A DNA stretch of 64,000 bases from Sambucus nigra (taxonomy: Eukaryota > Streptophyta > Magnoliopsida > Dipsacales > Adoxaceae): assembly GCA_949130495.1 (NCBI GenBank), contig OX422221.1, positions 153,679,741-153,743,740 on the forward strand. Direction: 5' to 3'. Of the stretch, positions 60,013 to 64,000 are shown piece by piece. The notes below the pieces were generated by a model, which saw only the letters and a list, made by a program, of their open reading frames with translations, was not told where the DNA came from and searched no databases. Every line of letters starts with the position of its first letter. Within the stretch, counting starts at the first letter, position 1. The position numbers were made by a program, and so were the translations under genes.

Positions 60013-61260
60013 ATGCCTCCGAGACGTGCACTGAAGGATAGGCGTGCCCAGGCCGAGCATCCAGCAGCTTCGGCACAAGCCACTATGAATGCTAGTGAAG
60101 TAGCCGCCATTGCTGCTCAGGCGGTGAATATCGTGCTAGCGGTGGTTCAGCAGGCTCCACCCCAGATTCAGGCAGTGGCGTTAGTACCAGCACAACTTCC
60201 ATCTGCATGGGAGAGGGTTAGGGATGCTTTTCAGAAGGCGCATCCCCCTGAGTTCTCTGGTAGCTCAGATATCGTCACAGTCAGCCAATGGAAGAAAGAC
60301 ATCCAGCGGCATCTTCGTATGTATGAGTGCACCGGCGTGCAAAGGTAGTTATTGGCTTCCTTTAAGCTGGTGGGGGATGCTTTGCAGTGGTGGGAGTCCA
60401 CTATCACCTTGGAGGAGAGGGACGCGGTCCCTATTCAGTCATTTTGGGAGTGGTTTGACCGCTAGTACTTTCCACCCTCCGTGCAGACTGAGATGAGGAA
60501 AAAATTACTGAATTTGAAACAGGAGAACTCTACCATTGCTGAGTATGAGGAGGAGTTCACAAGATTTCTCACCATAGTGCTAAATGAGGCACCTACTTAT
60601 AGTAAGAAGATAATGTTGTTTATGGACGGGTTAGCTTGGAGGATCCGTCAGCATCTTATAGGGAATCTATCTCTCAGTACTTTCACTGATGTACTCAATG
60701 CGGCGTTACTACATTGCCAGGATCACCGCTTCCATCTGCAGGGAAGCAGGAGAGCAGGAGAGTCTAGCTAGCAGGGCAGGACCGGGGGCAGTAGTGCTAG
60801 TGGGGCACCATCTCATGGCCAGACTGGTCAACACGAGCAGAGTTCCCATCAGGGGGACCCTACTAAGCGATTCCGTTCAGGTGATTCCAGGCAGGGATTT
60901 TGTGGTTATAGGCAGGGCCAGCCTAATCAACAGGGCCAACAACGTGCTAATCAGGGCCAACAGGGCCAGTGGCGGGGAGGTAATGGCCAGCAGGGCCGTG
61001 GTCAGCAGGGTCAGAGGGGAGGTAACTTCAGATGCTGATGTTTTGTATGCGGCAAGCATGGTCATAAGCACCAGGATTGCCCAGAGGGTAATAGGGCCCC
61101 ACAGCAGCAGGGTGCCCGTAATGAGCCACAGAGACCACTTTTTCCAGCTTCCCTCCCAGCTCCAGCCCAGGTGCTAACCCTACCAGCCATTCCAGCAGCT
61201 CTAGTGCAGCAGGGGCAGTTACTGTACGGACGTGTCTATAACGCCCATCAGGCAGCAGCT
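60013..61260 (+). pseudogene. gag (capsid and CCHC zinc knuckle)
   Basis: Start ATG at 60013 (MPPRRALKD). The frame continues through TAG at 60346, TAG at 60463, TAG at 60769 and TGA at 61036. Capsid-type retrotransposon gag motifs are visible (AHPPEFSGSSD, GDALQWWES, FDR-stop-YFPPSV, EYEEEFTRFL). A Gly/Gln-rich linker follows (GQQGQWRGGNGQQGRGQQGQ), then a complete CX2CX4HX4C zinc knuckle (CFVCGKHGHKHQDC, 61039-61080) for RNA binding. The stop at 60769 precedes GGGCAGG, and Gln codons dominate the area, so CAG-to-TAG is likely. Gag would assemble the cytoplasmic particle. Confidence 0.9.
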
Positions 61261-61279
61261 CCATAAGCACCCCGCGATT

Positions 61280-62440
61280 GAGGGTATGTTTCCTATCCAT
61301 GGTACTATGGGTCGGGTTTTTTTTTATACTGGGGCGACGCATTATATTATAGCTACGCATTTTACGAATGCCTTAGGGTTGTTAGCCGGGGAGTGTGGGT
61401 AGAGATTGGTAGTTTGGTATTACCTGCAGACATGTTAGTCTTAGATATGCATGAGCATGATTTTATTATCGGTATGGATTGTCTCGTAGCTTATAGAGCC
61501 ATGATTGATTTCTTCGGTGGGAGCATTGTTTTTGCCATTCCGGGGCAAAAGATGTTTGTAGTGGCGATGCCTCGCCCAGAGGGAGGTTCGACCGCTCATT
61601 TGTATTATATAGAGGAGGATGCCTCTAAGGAGGTTGTGATTCCTTTAGACTCAATCCCAGTGGTTCATGAGTATTCCGATGTATTCTAGGAGATACCAAA
61701 CCTACCTCCCAGTCGAGAGATAGACTTTGTCATAGATTTATTGTCAGATACGAGACCTATAGCACGCGCTCCATACCGTATGGCTCTAGAGGAGATGCGA
61801 GAGTTACGAGATCAGATATAGCAGCTGTTAGGTCAGGGCTTCATTCGCAGGAGTAACTCACCTTGGGGCGCTCCTGTCTTATTTGTGAAGAAGAGAGATG
61901 GTTCACTGAGGTTATGTGTGGACTACCGGGAGTTGAACAAGGTCACTATACGGAATAAGTATCCGTTGCCTAGAATCGATGATTTATTCGACCAACTGAG
62001 CGAAACAACTTTCTTTTCGAAGATAGATCTGAGGTCAGGGTACCATCAGCTATGTATTATAGAGCAGGACATTTCAAAGACTGCCTTCTTGATGAGATAT
62101 GGGTCTTACGAGTTCAGAGTGATGCCATTTGGTCTCACAAATGCTCCAGCTGTATTCATGGTTCTTAATGAACCGAGTATTCAGAGAGTTCTTGGATCAG
62201 TTTGTCATCGTCTTCATAGATGACATTTTGATATATTCACACTCTGAGGAGGAGCATGCCGAGCACTTGAGGCGGGTTCTTCAAACTTTACGAGAGCATC
62301 AGTTGTATGCTAACTACGATAAGTGTGGATTCTGGTTGCAAGAGGTAAAGTTCTTAGGGCATGTTATTTTTGAAAAGGGGATAGCCGTTGACCCGAGTAA
62401 AGTGTCAGCGGTGAGGGAGTCGGGATAGCCCACGACACCG
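61280..62440 (+). pseudogene. pol: protease and reverse transcriptase
   Basis: The protease active site reads FYTGATH (61322-61342): the catalytic Asp of DTGA is replaced by Tyr. A frameshift near 61390 leads to EIGSLVLPADMLVLDMHEHD and FIIGMDCL. RT begins after TAG 61687 and TAG 61819 with [39 protein letters not shown] and DLRSGYHQ. A 1-base insertion in CTTAATG near 62165 shifts the frame in front of the intact palm motif VFIDDIL (catalytic FIDD at 62213-62224). It ends near [16 protein letters not shown] at 62426 stands where the related copy has CAG (position 181). Confidence 0.92.
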
Positions 62441-64000
62441 ATCAAAGTGCGTAGTTTCTTGGGGTTAGCTGGATACTACAGGAGATTCATTCGAGGATTC
62501 TCCCAAATAGCGGGTCCATTGACGAACCTGACTCGCAAAGGGGTACCATATGTTTGGGATGAAGCTTGTCAATTGGCTTTCAACGAGCTAAAAGACAAGC
62601 TTACTTCAGCACCAGTCCTTGCTTTACCGAAGCCGGGTGTGGAGTACCTGGTTTACACCGATGCCTCTTTACGAGGACTTGGGGGAGTACTTTAGTAGGA
62701 AGAGAAGGTTATAGCTTTTTCCTCCCACAAGCTTAAGCCGCATGAGAAGAATTACCCCACCCATGACCTGGAGTTAGCAGCGGTCGTCTTTGCATTGAGG
62801 ATATGGAGACACTATTTATTTGGGGAGAAGTTACGTTTGTTCACAGATCACAAATCACTACAGTACCTGTTCACTCAGCGAGAGCTGAATATGCATCAGT
62901 GTAGATGGTTAGATTTTGTGAAGGACTATCAGTTCGACATACAGTATCATTCGGGGAAAGCCAACGTAGTTGCTGATGCGTTGAGCCGAAGACCGGTAAA
63001 TGAGGTAGCGGACGTCTGGAAAGCAAAGTGGAAGGAGTTGGGTCACCAGGATGTAGTAGCCCGTTCCTTCATATCTGTTATGACAGTCACACCCAAGATT
63101 GTTACGAGGGTAATACAGGCCCAAACCATATACCCGTTTTGCCAGGAGAAGATTGTACGACTTTTAATCGAGGGTGCTAAGTCCTATTCTGTTAGTTCTG
63201 ATGGGGGTTTGAGGTTTAATGGGAGGTTAGTGGTTCCGAAAGGGGCAGAATTGCGTCATGCAGTGATGACCCAATCTCATGGGTCCCGATTTGCGGTACA
63301 TCCTGGAGGAGATAAGATGTACCAGGATATGAGGAGGTAATACTGGTGGAGTGGGATAAAGAAGGACATTGCTGAGTTCGTTTCCAAGTGTTCTACCTGT
63401 CAGCTGGTGAAGGTGGACCATCAGAAATCGTCAGGATTTCTTCAACCATTGGAAGTACCTGCGTGGAAGTGGGAGAGTATTTCAATGGATTTTATTACAG
63501 GGTTTCTTACATCACAGCGGGGCCACGACTCTATCTGGGTGATTGCAGACTGTTTGACCAAGGTGGCTCATTTTCTGTCGGTGCGAACAGATTATTCCAC
63601 GGGTCAGTATGCTCAGTTGTTCATTTCTAAGATTGTTAGATTACATGGGGTGCCCCTGAATATTGTGTCAGATAGAGACAAGATTTTCGTGTTACGTTTC
63701 TGGGAAAGCTTTCAGGAGGCTATGGGTACTGAGTTGAGGCTGAGTTCAGCTTATCACCCACAGACAGATGGACAGACAGAGCGTACTAATAAGATGTTAG
63801 AGGATATGCTGCACATGTGTGTTCTTGATTTTGGAGGAGGTTGGGAACCACATCTTCCACTGTTAGAGTTTGCTTATAATAACTCTTATTAGTTTACGAT
63901 TGGTATGGCTCCATTTGAGGCTTTGTATGGACATCCTTATCATTCTCCAACTTGTTGGCCCGAGGTGGGGGATAACAAGTTGCTAGGACTAGAGGTAATT
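62441..64000 (+). pseudogene. pol: RNase H and integrase (cut by window end)
   Basis: RNase H: SFLGLAGYYRRFIRGF, VYTDASLRGLGG (catalytic Asp present), then two consecutive TAGs at 62693-62698 where the other copy has CAA CAG, then [12 protein letters not shown] and VVADALSRR. Integrase: [16 protein letters not shown] at 63338, CSTCQL, the core with Asp in MDFITGF and VSDRDK and Glu in TDGQTERTN, and TAG at 63890 where the other copy has CAA. The last bases still encode integrase (ALYGHPYHSP). The chromodomain tail and 3' LTR lie outside. Confidence 0.92.

Larger units (their letters stand above)
56992..64000 (+). mobile_element. Tekay/Del-like Ty3/gypsy element, 5' LTR to integrase
   Basis: 5' LTR, initiator-Met PBS, gag and pol on the + strand, cut off by the window end within integrase. 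It is inserted in the RNase H of the minus-strand Tat element; bases before it are TTAAG. Protein identity to the element at 1-2352 is high by eye, in the same domain order, so both belong to one family. About ten stops and two shifts make it inactive. Confidence 0.93.

Overview
This window looks like nuclear DNA of a flowering plant, probably a eudicot with a repeat-rich genome. It is AT-rich, has no bacterial-type gene organisation, shows GT-AG introns, and is built almost entirely from nested, mostly dead transposable elements. The lineages seen are Ty3/gypsy chromoviruses of the Tekay/Del type, Tat-type gypsy elements, a non-autonomous Athila-like LTR element, hAT, CACTA, a Helitron candidate and foldback MITEs. 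I found no intact host gene, no tRNA or rRNA gene and no CRISPR array.

Layout. 1-5095: 3' half of a + strand Tekay-like element (pol plus a 2.76 kb 3' LTR). 5096-6390: unassigned DNA and two tandem foldback MITEs. 6745-15421: dispersed, in-order exons of a broken CDKA-type (PSTAIRE) kinase gene with introns. A 1,033-bp internally deleted hAT element with a perfect 8-bp target duplication sits in its second intron, and an exon of an unrelated gene (DUF2439-like) lies between its exons. 15422-19841: a CACTA terminus, a minus-strand Tekay-like LTR piece and a Tat reverse-transcriptase remnant.

19842-36884: one old chromovirus-like element, with a truncated 5' LTR, a PBS, a heavily decayed interior and a 3.46 kb 3' LTR. 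Its 5' LTR is split by a 7.5 kb composite Athila-like insertion (23061-30540) flanked by the 5-bp duplication TCTGG. The composite begins with one LTR subfamily and ends with another. 36885-46924: a roughly 360-bp foldback, a hAT MITE with an 8-bp target duplication, a Tat-type LTR with tandem U3 repeats and a TATA box, a Helitron candidate, and AT-rich DNA with no recognised feature.

46925-49550: a decayed + strand Tat pol, interrupted by a minus-strand Tat element (49551-56991). That element has a minus-strand 3' LTR and PPT, a minus-strand RNase H-integrase region, and between them a long four-exon gene on the opposite (+) strand. The gene carries a Transposase_28-like domain, coiled coils and a poly-glutamate tract. 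The two convergent genes meet at an array of 73-bp hairpin-containing repeats. The minus-strand element is in turn interrupted at 56992 by a second + strand Tekay-like element (5' LTR, tRNA-Met PBS, gag, pol) that runs off the window end.

The most interesting material is (i) the antisense multi-exon ORF of the minus-strand Tat element and its convergent hairpin array, (ii) an exact 18-bp-periodic repeat in that element's U3, readable as a hexapeptide repeat, (iii) the mixed-subfamily Athila-like composite with one outer target duplication, and (iv) the mosaic of two host-gene fragments at 6.7-15.4 kb.
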